A stretch of DNA of 64,000 nt from Gnetum montanum (GCA_015680685.1 MNCI01022060.1:572865-636864); one strand, 5' to 3'. Positions 10,260 through 22,215 are shown, counted from the first letter of the stretch. Notes: generated from the letters alone by a model not told the origin. Translations and numbers: made by a program.

Positions 10260-12969
10260 TACCCCCACGATTAAATGAAAACTTGTCCTTAAGTTACAGA
10301 GAGAACAAGCTCCATTGATTACATAGTGGATAGGTATGAGATTATTGATTGACTAGAATGGATTCAGGCTGCAATGTGGAGTCAAAAAAAATTGATACAC
10401 GACACAAAAGAAAATCCTATGATTACAAAATTAGTGGAACTCATGTAGTTCTTGGTGGTGGTGGCTCCTCCATAGGTGTCTTTCCTTTTTTCTTGCACTG
10501 CAGGTCTTGGGATTTGATGGCGCTGAAGCATAGCCTAGATTTTATCCTCTTTTAAGGCCTTGAGTGCCTTGGTGCGCATGTAAGTTTGTGCTTGTGCCAT
10601 AGAGGCATCCTAGTCAGCCTTCTCTTTTTCTTCCGCCACCCTTTTATTCTCTGTCAATAGTTTATTAAGTTGCTCGATTCTGAAAGTGTCCAGCTGGTTC
10701 TGATAAACCTTTGGCCCTGTATTCGGAAGGTTTAATACTTCCAAAGTGGTGAATAGAGAAATCAATAGTCACACCATAATTGTTAACCGTGGCGCCTTCT
10801 TCTTTATTATGCCAAAATTGGTACATTTCCCCTAAGTACCAGGCACCACTTTTAGAGAGCATAGGCCTTGATTGTATAGTAGCAGAGTCTTCTTGGTGGA
10901 TACTAAATGATTGTTCCTCCTTCTCTGCATGTTGTTCGGTAGGAACTTGTCCTTCACCTCTCCTAGGTCGTTTGATCGCACCTTGAGCAGGACCTTCCTA
11001 TTTTCCGCATTTTAGGGCCATCTGTAATCACATGGAACCAATTGTTAGTAAGGTTGTTACCAAAGTTAGGTTATACCTTGCTGCTTGACTTAATAGATTT
11101 ACTTTATTTCCGTGTGATGTTAATTATTTGAAGAACATGTCCCTGAAAGATTATAGTGTTGAGTCCTCTTTGCTTAGGTGGTTTCCAAATTTAATTTTTT
11201 GGTATAGCTAAGGGGATGAAATTGTTTTTGACACATTCTATTCTTAATTCTAAAACTAATTACCCTTAAGGATGTCCTTCGGGTGATGATGAATTTCAAA
11301 AAATTTATAAAGAATTTATGCACTATATGCACTATTCAGCATGTGCCCCTCTCCAACGACTAAGTTGAACACTCCAGGTTCAAGTAGGTTAAGATGGAAT
11401 GAAAATCAGAGTACTAGCGAGTGAGATATAGGTATAAAAGCAAGGGTCTCACAATCACAAGTCGTAGAGAAAAAATTCGAAAAACTCCCCCGCGTGAATA
11501 GTGGAAAATGATGGTAAGTGTTTCAAGGAGGTCATGTATATATATTTTCATCAAAGTTAGGGCACTTAGAGAATGTACCGAATGTTTAATATTTCTTTTG
11601 AAATCACATGATGTAAACTAAGGACATCTAGATGATTGTTATAGTGTTCCAGGTTAATTCAACTGGTTCTGAAGGCACAAAAATTATGATGGTGTGGAAT
11701 TTATCAATAAGGACCTCAGATGGTAGAGAAAAAGGCTATGTGATGATTCATAGGAACTTTGAATCAAAGGGATAGTAATAAGGGAAAGAATATCATGAAC
11801 AATATGCTAAGGGTAATAAATGGTGTGTTTGAGCTATGTCATATGTGAAGATTACAAAAGATTACACAAGTGGGTTCTCCCCAAAGAAGGTTCCAACCTA
11901 TAATGCCCTTGTGTAACCACACTTAAAGTGTTCGTGGGCACTAGAAGGGTTAAATGTAATTGGCACTAACTCCACAAAACACACACACGTAAATATCATC
12001 GGAATGAGATGAAAATTCTATGCTACACGAGACACGAGCTACAATTATAAGAACAATGAGATGAGATGAACTATAGAAAGGGATCGTAGAGATTGGGACA
12101 TGAGGTAACTGACCCAAGGGACAATGAATCCTGCATGTAAAGCATGATTAAAGTGTCATTACCCCATCATTCCAAGATTAGGACCAAATCCATTCCTCTA
12201 ACCAGTGACATCACATTGTTTCATCCCATGATAAGAAACTACGAGAGTACCATAATAATAAGGCATACGATCACTTGGCGTTTTATTCAAGGGAGGAGTG
12301 ACTTTTGTTTTGTGGCACTTTTCTTTTTGATTTTTTCTTTCTTTCTTTCTTTTCTTTTCACTTTACTAAAACCAAAGAAGCGGCGAACCTTCAGGCATGG
12401 GTGCATGTCTTTCTAGTGGAATCCCCTAGAATAGCGTTTGATTTTTGAGTGCCCTTTTGATTACTCTTACTCCCATTTTTTGTTAGATCTACAAGGATCT
12501 TAGTACAACCACATTGCATGATAACACCCACAGTCATCACCAAAGAGAATCCACAAGTCCCTTTGATGTCACACCCTAATCATTCCCTCTTGGTCCATCC
12601 TTCTTCATTCTGGGTACAATGAACACAAAGTTAATTATAAGTTTTAAGAATGTCAAGAATATCATTGTACCCTCAACAGAACCTCTTATTTGTAGAGTGA
12701 ATGAGTGGGTATAATGAGCTCACTGTTCCAAATAATTGATCACTCGAGACATGATAACATAAAACACACCTCAACCAACGATCCACATGAGTGTTTTATT
12801 CATAGGCGAGATTACTTACAAAAACGTAAAAAGACAAAAACACAAAAAGATAAAAAGATAAAACAAAAAGTTGAAAAATTAAAAACTAAAAAACTAAAAT
12901 TGAAAAATTAAAGAAAAATAAAAAGTGGTTATTAATCTTGCTTGTTATTAGAATGGGAGGTATCCCCCA
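10260..12969 (-). other. 3' interior of element C: purine tract and unrecognised sequence
   Basis: At the LTR edge the minus strand reads AATCGTGGGGGTA, a polypurine tract. Between about 11020 and 10440 an interrupted minus-strand frame is fairly open and charged (EQHAEKEEQSFSIHQED, YLGEMYQFWHNKEEG); I recognise no domain, and it may be a relic of a third ORF. From 11030 to 12969 I see only AT-rich, low-complexity DNA and no RT or integrase motif. Confidence 0.5.
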
Positions 12970-14973
12970 TAACTAATCAGTTGAGTACGACAAGGATAAA
13001 TAAATGAAGGATGAGGATCCTTTCATGTTGGAAGTATTGGAACTGGTCGATACTTACCCCATTGGGGTTTATACAATTGATTATAGTTATAATAAACATA
13101 GTGTAGCACTTTATACGATGTAGTTCCCGGATAATGAGTTGACCCACTATGATGTTTGGGACCGTTAGATGGTATGCAAGGATTGGATTGTCACTCTCCA
13201 TGTCTGCGTTCATTGGGCCATATGATTGTTGGAGTGTGAGTTGGTGGCCCTGATGAAGTTACATGAGGCGTTGGGTTCAAAGGTAAGGGTGCACCACAGT
13301 GTGGAACTTGTGCTAGGTTGGAAGATGTAGTGGCCTCGGAATTGTGTTGTCCCTTCTTACTGTTGTGTTTAAAGAAAGGACAGTTTTGATGTTGAGGAAG
13401 CTTTTCACTGTTGTTGGTAGTAGTAGCACAAGTGGTGTTCATTGGCTATTGTTGTGGTGCAGGCACCTTAGGAACAGTTGGTGGCATTGTGGAATGAGGG
13501 AAAGGATGATAATGTTGAAAGTTAGGAGGAGTATAAGGTGCATAAGGTGGTGGTTTTGTTGGAGGCATGGGTTGATAGTATTGAGGAGAATGGTAATGTG
13601 GTGAGATAGAGTATGTTGGCCAAGTTGCAGAAATAGGATGTTGAATAAGATAAGCATTTGGATTTAGATGATAGGAAGGGTGTCTCTAGTTTAAGGGTGG
13701 ATTCCCCCACGACTAGGGTTGTTGCCACTGTGATCGAACACAGTATCTCTATACGAACTCTGGATGTAACGTGTTTCCCCAATGCTCATGTAAATGTGAC
13801 AGTATTGGGCATTGGCCCTTGGGATGATCGTACAGGCATATGTTGCACTCATACGTATGATTGGAAGTTGAGCTCTTATTTTCCTTATCCCTTCTTTCTG
13901 ATTGTCTATTATTTCGTCCTGCTTCTTGGGTTGTCAAAACTCTATGTCCAATAATATTGATATATGCTCCACACTTTTGACTCATCCATTCCAACATCTT
14001 ATTGATCTTTGCCTCGGCTTCTTCTAAAGTTTGTTGTATTGGCAAAGATGATGTTTCCACCTTGAGATTGGTTGATTTCTCCTTTTTATGATTATGGACC
14101 TTTGTTAAGTTGAAATTTTGGTCCCGTTGATGTTTTTCAACACTCTCCCATCTAGTCATATCTCCTTCTTCTTTTGCTATCTACTTAATAAGCTCTTGGA
14201 CTTGATGGGTTCATAGTTCGTATAGTTGACCTTGGGCATACATTCCTAAGGTCTCTCTTATTTCATTACATCGCCCATCAATGATATGGTACAATTGCCT
14301 TTCCTTAGAAAACCCATGGCCTGGACAGTTATTTAACAGTGAATAATATCTTTCTAAGGCCATATCCAAGGGTTCATGTTTTTTGTTGTTTCCATCCTTG
14401 GATTTATTTCCTCAAGGCTAACACTCTTGCATAGGTTTGATATTTTTCGTTAAAAACTTCTACCATTGTTCAGCAACGTCATATTGAATTTGGTTTTAAA
14501 GATCGATAGCATACTTTTGCTTGGTCAACGAGTGTCATGGGAAAGAGCTTAAGTTTTTGCCACCCGCTATCAATGTTGTTCTAGGTACAGGCATCGAAGA
14601 AGGCTTGTAAATGTTGATGCGGATCTAAGTCATAGCCTCTTGAAAAAGTAGGGAAGTTGTTTAAATCAAGCCTGGGTAGACGGCTCTCTTTATGATGCCT
14701 ACATGAGATTCGAACAGCCTCTTGTATTTGCGTTAAGCTTGTAGTGGCTAGTAGGGGTTCATCGTCATCGGGTAAGTTATGCTTTCATGTGTTGGGATGA
14801 TGTTGCTTTAGTTCATGTTTATAAGAAACCCCCACTTCAGGTTGTGTACTCCAATCTTCATCATTATATAGTTTGTTGGTTCTCCAATGAACTTCCTCAC
14901 TAGGCGTGGCATTATTATAATCTTGTAGGAGAGGCATTGTTGTGTGTGAATTTATGTGACTTTTTATAATCAC
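12970..14973 (-). pseudogene. gag of element C (Athila-like, broken)
   Basis: Read right to left. It opens near the ATG at 14973 (MIIKSHINSHTTMPLLQDYN). A capsid-like core follows at about 14560-14680 (DPHQHLQAFFDACT, then WQKLKLFPMTLVDQAKVCY), then an open stretch at 14159-13749 with a predicted coiled region and a CNICLYDHPKGQC knuckle-like motif, and finally a Pro/His/Tyr-rich tail to about 12970. Element E keeps the same order (HLQAFHNACTL, YEHPKGCC). Several stops and frame changes show it is inactive. Confidence 0.65.
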
Positions 14974-15048
14974 TTCTTTCTAAGAGATATATCGTTAAGT
15001 TCTTTACAATGACCTTGTATGATATAACTAATCTAGATAACTAGCACC

Positions 15049-15067
15049 ATCCCCGGCAATGGCGCCA
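15049..15067 (-). other. Primer binding site, Asp-tRNA type (element C)
   Basis: On the minus strand TGGCGCCATTGCCGGGGAT lies one base inside the 5' LTR. It differs by a single base from the Asp-tRNA primer site of Athila elements as I recall it. Confidence 0.8.
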
Positions 15068-15791
15068 ATGATGAGTGGCGAGTTACCCCTAAACTCAACC
15101 ATACGATTACAAGCGTTTGCACGTGCAATCCAGTCGAACTCCATAGACAAACTAGTTGTGGCACCTAGACAGTTATCCTTAGGTCGCAGTTCCCTGTATT
15201 CCCACCTAGACTAGTATTATATTTGTCAAGTATGGTTTAGTCCAGAGTGAGGTGTATGATGTGTTCCTAATCTAATGCTACTCCTAAGGGCAATGAAAAA
15301 TAATATTAACTAAGCTAAGCTAGGAGGGAAAGGGTAAGAGAATCTAATCTAGCCTAAGTGCGATGAGCATCCGTTCCTTGATCATCCATACACATCTTGG
15401 ACTTCGTGCATGACTACCACTAGGATTACCAAGCGCAAATCCTAGGCACGCCACTGTGTTACCAAGTAATCACACTTAAATGCTCGTAATCAAGTCGTAC
15501 TCATTCCACATTCTAGGAGATAAGGGTGAGAGAGACTAATTAGCAACATAGTAAATAACAATTAAATAAATGAATAAATGATCAAAGTGAATGCTGCAAT
15601 GATGAAGTAATCTCGATCTTTATTTTCGATCATGTGCATGTCCAAGTACGTCACACTCGAATAAAGGATGTTGTACAATTACATTCACCACACTACGGGC
15701 AGACACTGGAAAATAATCTCTCTAGAGGGATCAAACTGCCAGAGCTTTGCTACTATCTAAACTATGTTGTGAAATGAGGGAGGTCCACCTC

Positions 15792-15800
15792 TTATTTATA
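15792..15800 (-). promoter_or_regulatory. LTR TATA box, element C
   Basis: TATAAATAA on the minus strand in the context CTATAAATAAGAGG, about 20 bp downstream of the GATATC array. It is conserved in the other LTR at 10093-10101. Confidence 0.6.
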
Positions 15801-15819
15801 GAACTAGCGACATGAAGGA

Positions 15820-15945
15820 TGCGATATCGCGTACGATACATCGCGTACGCGATATCATGACTGACGCGATATCGCGTACGTGATATCCCAACTGTGATAT
15901 CACAGCCACTGGGATATCACGGTAGTGATATCATAGCCAGCAAAT
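15820..15945. repeat. Palindromic GATATC array in the C LTR
   Basis: Seven GATATC palindromes occur within about 125 bp, most with GCG or GTG flanks, mixed with GCGTACGC and TCGCGTACGCGA palindromes. The left LTR has the matching array at about 10119-10245, with five GATATC and two AATATC. It sits at the start of U3, upstream of the TATA box, where enhancer repeats are expected. Function is inferred. Confidence 0.8.
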
Positions 15946-15963
15946 TTATGACTAATCACTAGG

Positions 15964-16090
15964 TACCATTGACTATGAAATTTACATCTTAGGAGTAGGG
16001 TAAGCCTTCATAAGGTAAAAGAAACAAGGTTGGAAATTGATATTACAACTATTTTAGTTGCTATTTTGTATTTATGCTCGTAATGAAGGT
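15964..16090 (+). repeat. Right copy of the diverged direct repeat flanking C
   Basis: This is the partner of 9221-9362. Together they show that element C lies between two old copies of a segment of about 130 bp. Confidence 0.65.
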
Positions 16091-16620
16091 AATATTAGAA
16101 ATTGATAGCTACAAAATAAATGTTAAACCTATTTACTTGTATGGTTAATCGGTTATTTATTAAAACTAAAACTTTTACTTAAGTTCATTGATACTTTTTG
16201 GATTTATTCATTCAAGTTCATAATTTTTGAAAGGAATTTTTTATTTTAATTTATAACTCAATATGGTTCAGTAGAATCCAACTAAGAAGTATGAAACAAA
16301 AACTCTTACCCTTACACCTAAGCAACACTTTATTATTATACATTAAATACAAAAAATTTAAAAATAAATACAAGAATTTGTGATCCCTAGGGGATAAGGA
16401 TAAAGTAGGATTTTACGATGACAATGACAAGTAAAGTAAGATTACGATGACTAAAATAAAACAGCAGGTTGACGATTAAAGAAAGATTACAGTGACGCCC
16501 AAAGTACAACTAGACTTCATGCTCCCAAAGTACAGCTAAACTTCATGCTCTGGCTGACCCAAAAGCCATATTCTAAGGTAAAGTAAAGTGATATTCTAAG
16601 GTGAAGTAAGAATGTGGCAT
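16091..16620. other. Intergenic, nothing recognised
   Basis: AT-rich DNA with no coding frame or repeat pairing I can support. It ends where base composition abruptly becomes GC-rich. Confidence 0.55.
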
Positions 16621-16636
16621 TACAATTTGTGCAGGT

Positions 16637-17247
16637 ATGACGGTGGCACTGGAATATGTGCTGAACCAAAATCCTATTTTAAAGAGGGACATATGCAAAG
16701 AGGGAGCAACACTATCCTTTCGCTCTAACAAACTTGACAGCCACCAAAACGGACCAGCCTCGATGTGCCCTCCGTCAACAATAAAATGCGAGGCCATCCC
16801 AAATATGTGGGACGGTATCTGGCGGCCGGGGGCGTCTGCGTGGAAACGTATTTGTTCAATCCGTCGCCGCTGTCTTTGGGGCCCGCCCCCTGCGCGGCAA
16901 ACATGGCCCTCAGCGCCTTCTCCCTGGCCCATTGCGTGGAGGGGCTGCTGCAGGTGCAGGTGTGAGCGAAGGCGTTGACGGCATGGTGGCCCAATGTTTA
17001 TGTCAATATGTTGGACCCCACCCCATTTCGTCTCCGTACGCGCATTATTTGCGGGACAGACACTCGATCACGGCTGCAACGCTGCTGAGGCTGCGCTGTT
17101 GCGAATGTGCTCCCGAGTGTGAAGTTGTTGTTTGTTAAGCGTGAAGGAGCCTTCGAAGCCGCCTTGGGCACCTCCTGTGGGGCGCACGCGCTATCCCAGC
17201 GGTGGCGCGACGTGGAGCTGGTGTTGGAGCATCACGCCCTCAACTGA
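16637..17247 (+). pseudogene. Alpha/beta-hydrolase (At4g10955-like lipase) gene relic
   Basis: The only host-gene-like sequence seen. It is distinctly GC-rich against an AT-rich background. The plus strand reads GRYLAAGGVCVETYLFNPSP (about 16810-16870), which resembles the VE-YLFNPP motif of plant class-3-lipase-like proteins of the At4g10955 group. A TGA follows at 16963-16965, then in the same frame AWWPNVYVNMLDP, after a shift SSPYAHYLRDRH, and after another shift GAHALSQRWRDVEL before a TGA at 17245-17247. These match the order of the family's C-terminal blocks (WVP-LYVN-DP, a tyrosine/His block, AHG-QWW). The frameshifts and stop make it a pseudogene or poorly assembled fragment. The family was recalled, not searched. 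Confidence 0.45.
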
Positions 17248-18397
17248 CGTTGCTTCGCTGAAATAACATACGGATTCGGAGGAGTGCTGTTCTACGAATT
17301 GACGAGTGTGGTGACATACATGCTTCTTTTTATGGTTGCAGAAAAATTTGAAAGCCTCGTTTTTTTATCAATTTAGACCACAGGAGCCGTGGGGAATATG
17401 TACCCTGAATCTTTCCAATAACTTTAGAAGAAAATTGTACCTCGGTGTTATCCATTGAAGTTACTTGTACCTTTGAAATCAAAAGACCACTTACATTCTC
17501 AGTGGATAATAACTTTCTAGAGCGTAACGTTGATCTTTAAGAAAAAAATAAAAATAAAAGAATAAAAACATTTTACAAATTCAGAGTATCCTAAATAACT
17601 TTTACATTCAAGGTAATGCAAGATAACTCACAAAGCTATCCTAAATAAATAATTTGTTATTATCTTCCTCAAATAAAAATAATTTTCTTTTTTAAAAAAT
17701 ACACAAATTTATTTTTAAAGACTTTAGATGTAACAAAACATAGCAATTTTCTAATAATTTCCTAACATAAAAAATATATGTTTTTATATAAACCATAATT
17801 TCCAAATTTTTGAACTTAAATAATTAAATCTCACTAGTAGTGTTAGATTATAAATAAGATGACATCAACAATATCCAATCATTAGTTCTGTAATTTGTTT
17901 TTGCTCAAAATCAAAGGACAAAAGGTTAAACACAATATCTTCTTATGTAACATAAAAGAAATAAGCAACAAATTATGAGAACAATGTGAGAAGAAGTATA
18001 AAATAAAAGTATAGAAATTAAAAAGAATAACAAATCAAAAAGATTCTAAGGTAATTAAATACTAAATACAAGATCAAGACATATTTAACAATCCAATTTA
18101 AGTTACATAAGTAACCTCATAGGTCATGATAAGGAAAAGGGTAAAGTAAAGAGTTTATGTGAATGTAAATTTTCAAAATAGCATTGAGGATCCAACTCTT
18201 AAAGTCAAAGTGTGACACAACAAGGCAATCAGAGTTGAATTATGCAAAAGCATCTCATTACGAGTTGAGAGTTTTGTAACTTGATGATTATGAGTTGCCT
18301 AAGTGGTGGGTAAATTATTCATAAAAGAACAAAGTCCAACACCTGGCCCCCATAAAAGAACAAAGCATGTAAGAGGTGGTAGTTTAAAATAAGAGAT
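17248..18397. other. Intergenic, nothing recognised
   Basis: Strongly AT-rich sequence with no family motif, paired repeats or RNA gene visible. Confidence 0.55.
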
Positions 18398-18650
18398 GTT
18401 GGTAGGTGTAGACATAATTAGTGGTTCAAAAAGGACTAGTATCACATGTAAGAATAACTAGAAAAATCTCATAAATTGCTAAAACAACAAAAGATGAGTT
18501 ATGAATTGGTGTAAAGATTATATATAAGATTATTGGATTTGTAAGTATTAAAGATTTAACTTTTTGTGTTAAGATTATATAATTAGAGTTGTCCATGAGA
18601 CGTACAACCAATTTCAAGCCTAGTATTAGAGCTCAAGGGGAGCACATTCA
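18398..18650 (+). other. Possible LTR end and Met-tRNA-like primer site relic
   Basis: TAGTATTAGAGCTCAAGG near 18632-18649 resembles a decayed TGGTATCAGAGC primer site of plant LTR elements, and a TGTTGG at 18398 could be the LTR start. I see no paired LTR and no readable gag after it. It may be chance. Confidence 0.2.
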
Positions 18651-18816
18651 CTTCCAAATAAACCACCTTCAAATACTAAATTTAAATATTATGCAAAGAA
18701 AAAATTATTTGCTAGAAAAAAAGAAAACTTGCTATCTTCAATTAATGAAATTAGAAGATTACAAGAGGGTTCCTACAACACACAAACATCCAAAACTTGT
18801 TACACTCAAATGATAT

Positions 18817-19562
18817 TGTAAAGCATGAGGCTTTACAACCACATAATGTTTGTTCTCAATACAAGATGCCACCAATCGAAATCTCTCCCACACCCTAGGA
18901 TTAAGATCTTTAACTCACAAGTGAGATACAAGAGAATAAAACACATAGAGCAATGCACCACAAGCTGATCTTGGATCTACAAGCACCAATTGCATTCACT
19001 CAATGTGATCTCACACTCTCGTTCTTAGCTCCCCACTCTTAAGAGCTTTTTCTCTCACTCATGTTTATATCAACAATGATGAATACATCAATATTTATGT
19101 CAAATGAAAGATAAGAACCCTAGAAACCTTTCCTCAACTCATTCTGATGTTTTTTAGATGTTTTCCAAGTATTCTCACCTGCTTCCTAGCTATTTTTATC
19201 TTTCTTCCATTATGTTCTAGCTATTTCATGAATTGGCATAAGTGTTTCTAGAAGTTTCCCTATTCATATGGGTTGTCTTTGAGCTTGTCAAGATGCCTTT
19301 GGAAAAAACCAAACTCTCAGTTGGGACATCTATTGATTTTTTGAGTTATCTCATCAGGAGCCAAGACATCCCAATTGTAGTGGAGATGTCTCACCTAAGA
19401 TGTCTTAGGTTCTAGTGAGATATCTCACCTAAGACATCATTTCAATAGACAAGACATCTCACCTAAAATGTTAGTTTGAATAATAAATTTTCTTGAGTGT
19501 CCAAAAACGTACAAAACACAAACATAGAAAAGAATAAGGATATTGGAAAAGGTGTCCCTACA
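18817..19562 (-). repeat. 3' LTR of the chromovirus
   Basis: On the minus strand it starts TGTAGGGACACC directly after the purine-rich AAGGGTGGGAGAGCTGG and ends GCTTTACA at 18817, 746 bp. TATAAA lies at about 19062-19067 on the minus strand. At 19365-19470 there are several copies of AGATGTCTCACCTAAGA and its inverse. There is no second LTR, so the bounds rest on the purine tract and the TG/CA ends. Confidence 0.55.
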
Positions 19563-19639
19563 CCAGCTCTCCCACCCTTCAAAAAGTGAGCTCATGTGAA
19601 CAAGGAAGCAAGGGTTGAAGTGATTTTTCACTCAACCAG

Positions 19640-20870
19640 TTTGGTATCATCAATCCATATAGAATCATCTATAGATTGATCCTTTTAATGGATCAAATAT
19701 TCATGCCCCTTAACTCCTTGACTACTAGAAGCTTCTCTCCACTTGAGTACGATTATCCTCCTCTTCATTAAAGGCTTGGACTGATCAATAGCCCCCTTTA
19801 ACTCATCGATGCTACTATGTATGATCTCATCATCAATTGGTCCATTATAGTGCACAAGATCTAAAACATTAAACACAAAATACATACCAACATAGTTTGG
19901 TAAATCAATCTCAAATGCATTATCATTGATTTTAGCCTTGATTTTAAAAAGCCCCATCTTCTTTGCTTTTAATAAGTTAATATTTCTCAACTACTTCTTC
20001 TTTAAGTACATCCAAACCAAATCACCATCAACAAAATTAGGCTTATGCTTGCCTTCATTTCTCTTAAGAAGTTTCTCTTTAGCATTCTTCTCAAGATTTG
20101 ATTTTACTTGTGCATGGAGATCCCTCATTCTCTTGGACAAAATTAGCTTTAAGTGAAGCTTCACCATCAAAGCTCTTCAAAGTGTCCACCATCTTTGGAT
20201 AAAATCCATGGTTCACCTCAAATGGGCTTTTGCCAATAGCAACATGAAAAACATTCTTATACAAAAACTTAGCATTATACAACAATTTTTTCCACTAGTT
20301 TGGCTATCCATCACACAAACATCTCAATATGTTTAACAAGGATTTATTCACCACCTTCATTTAACCATAAAATTATGGATGTTATGCACTAGAAAAATTC
20401 AACTTTATCCTTAAAATATTTCAAAGGGACCTTCAAAATGACTTGTAAACTTGGAGTCTCTCTCACTAACAATATTTAAAGGAATACCATGTAACTTCAA
20501 AACATGCTAGAAAAAAAATTTGTGACATAAGAAGCATCACTAAAATTCTTATATGGAATAAAATGTACAATCTTAGAGAACTTGTCAACCACAACAAAAA
20601 TTGCATCATTCTCACTTTTGTTCTTTGGAATACCACTCACAAAGTCCATTGATACACTTTCCCATGGATCTTTGGAAATTGGTAAAGGCATATAGTGTCC
20701 ATCCATAGCTTTATCTCCTTTAAATGTCTAACAAGTCAAGCATTCCTTCATAAATTTTGAAACTTATATTGCCATACTAGGCCAAAAATAGTGCCTAACC
20801 ATAAGTTCCAATGTTATATCCCTATTCATGTAACCTAACATGACACTACAATAATTTTCAAACAAAATCT
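19640..20870 (-). pseudogene. Chromovirus integrase with chromodomain-like end
   Basis: Integrase inserts the cDNA into host DNA. The core is seen at 20706-20497 (KDPWESVSMDFVSGIPKNKS, FVVVDKFSKIVHFIPYKN) and at 20285-20091 (GKSPFEVNHGFYPKMVD). The C-terminal part, 19990-19685, reads GLFKIKAKINDNAFEIDLP, the GPF/Y-like module. It is followed by KGHEYLIH, a stop, then KDQSIDDSIWIDDTKL, which resembles a chromodomain. In chromoviruses that domain steers integration to particular chromatin. Multiple stops separate the blocks. Confidence 0.65.
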
Positions 20871-20994
20871 TTTTCCTAAAATCATAATTATGAACACATA
20901 CCTTTTCATTCTTAATTAACAATTCATCTTGAATATGATCATCCCTCTAATGATATATCCTATTCATTAATGGCTCTTTGATACTTCTTAGAAC

Positions 20995-22215
20995 CTATCC
21001 AAAATCAACATCATGCTCATACAAAGAAGCAAAATAACCCATACCTTCCACATGAAGTACACTAAAATTTACCACATGCACCCTGGATAATGCATCAACC
21101 ATGACATTGGCTTTTCCACTTTTGTGCTTTAACACAAAATTGAACTCCTGTAATTGTGCAACCCACTTCATGTGCTTTACAGTCAACTTCTTTTGTGAGT
21201 TTAGAAATTAAAGTCCTTTGTGATTAGTCATCATTGGACAATAAGTAATGCCTCAAATGCTTGATTGCTTGAAGAATAGTGTACAGTTCCTTCTCATATA
21301 CTTTATATTTTTGCCTTGACTCATTCAACTTTTTAGAAAAGAAAGAAACAAGCCTATCTTCTTGTGAATGTCCCCCACCAATGGCAAGTCCACTTACATC
21401 CACGTCCACTTGGAAAAGTTTATGAAAATTTGGAATTTCAAGCACCAGTTCACTAGTAATCTTTGCTTTTAATAAGTTAAGCTCCCTTGGATTTCATTAT
21501 CCCATCTAAATTCCTTATTATTCCTCAACAAAGCAAGCATAGACTATGAAATACCACTATACTTTTTTATGAGCCATCTTTAAAAACCTACTAAACCAAG
21601 GAATGATCTTACCTTCTCAACATTCTTAGGTGTTGGCCAAACCCTAATAGCCTTTAACTTCATAGCTTCCATTTGATTCTAGGTTTTAGAAATCCAATGT
21701 CCCAAATATGTGATTTCACTTTTGAAGAAATGACTTTTCTTTACATTGATCACCAATTGCACCTCCTCCAACTTAAGATACACCATTCTCAAGTAATCTA
21801 AGTGCTCTTCCTCATTAGAGTTAATAAATCATGCATCAACCACATGAATGTAGTAGGTGCATTTGTAAGCACAAATGGCATAACCAACCACTCAAACAAT
21901 CCATCTTGTGTTTCAAAAGCTATCTTCCACTCATCACTAGGCCTAATTTTGATTTGATAGTAATCACTTTTCAAATCAATTTTGCTAAAAATATCTACGT
22001 TAGTAAGGACATCAAGGATGTCATCCATCCTTGGAATAGGAAACATCTACCTCACTATTATCTTGTTCACTACCCTGGAATCTATGCACAACCTTCATTT
22101 ATTATTATCCTTTCTTGGCACTAGCATGGCTAGAAGCGCACAAGGTAAAATGGATTTTCTCATGAAGCCAATGGAAAGTAACCTCTCTAATTGCCTTTGC
22201 AATTTAGTCCTCTAA
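20995..22215 (-). pseudogene. Chromovirus reverse transcriptase and RNase H
   Basis: RT at 22046-21798 reads [20 protein letters not shown] and [15 protein letters not shown]. The text then jumps to a segment equivalent to [10 protein letters not shown], so the stretch that should hold the YxDD catalytic box is missing. RT continues as KKSHFFKSEITYLGHWIS. RNase H at 21445-20995 reads FQVDVDVSGLAIGG, VYEKELYTILQAIKHLRHYL and ALSRVH. The deletion and stops mean no activity. Confidence 0.7.

Larger units (their letters stand above)
9368..15958 (-). mobile_element. Element C: complete Athila-like gag-only LTR element
   Basis: A 6.6-kb element in reverse orientation, bounded by CTAGG at 9363-9367 and 15959-15963. 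Its two LTRs are about 890 bp. The primer site next to the right LTR is TGGCGCCATTGCCGGGGAT, the Asp-tRNA type used by Athila elements, and a G-rich tract (GTGGGGGTA) abuts the left LTR. The interior carries a gag related to element E's, but I find no protease, RT or integrase motif. It is best read as a non-autonomous Athila derivative. The bounds are firm; the lineage rests on the primer site and the gag likeness. Confidence 0.85.
15069..15958 (-). repeat. 5' LTR of element C
   Basis: It matches the left LTR, starts TGATGAGTGG and ends ATGACTAATCA on the plus strand. Read on the minus strand it opens with TGATTAGTCAT, then the GATATC array, TATA box, R/U5, and ends CTCATCA one base before the primer site. 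Confidence 0.9.

Noticed and set aside
13344-13604. Plus-strand ORFs across element C's gag
   Set aside because: They run opposite the Pro/His-rich gag tail and have no family motif.
16725-16994. Minus-strand ORFs in the GC-rich island
   Set aside because: GC-rich DNA gives open frames on both strands; only the plus strand gives blocks in the order of a known family.
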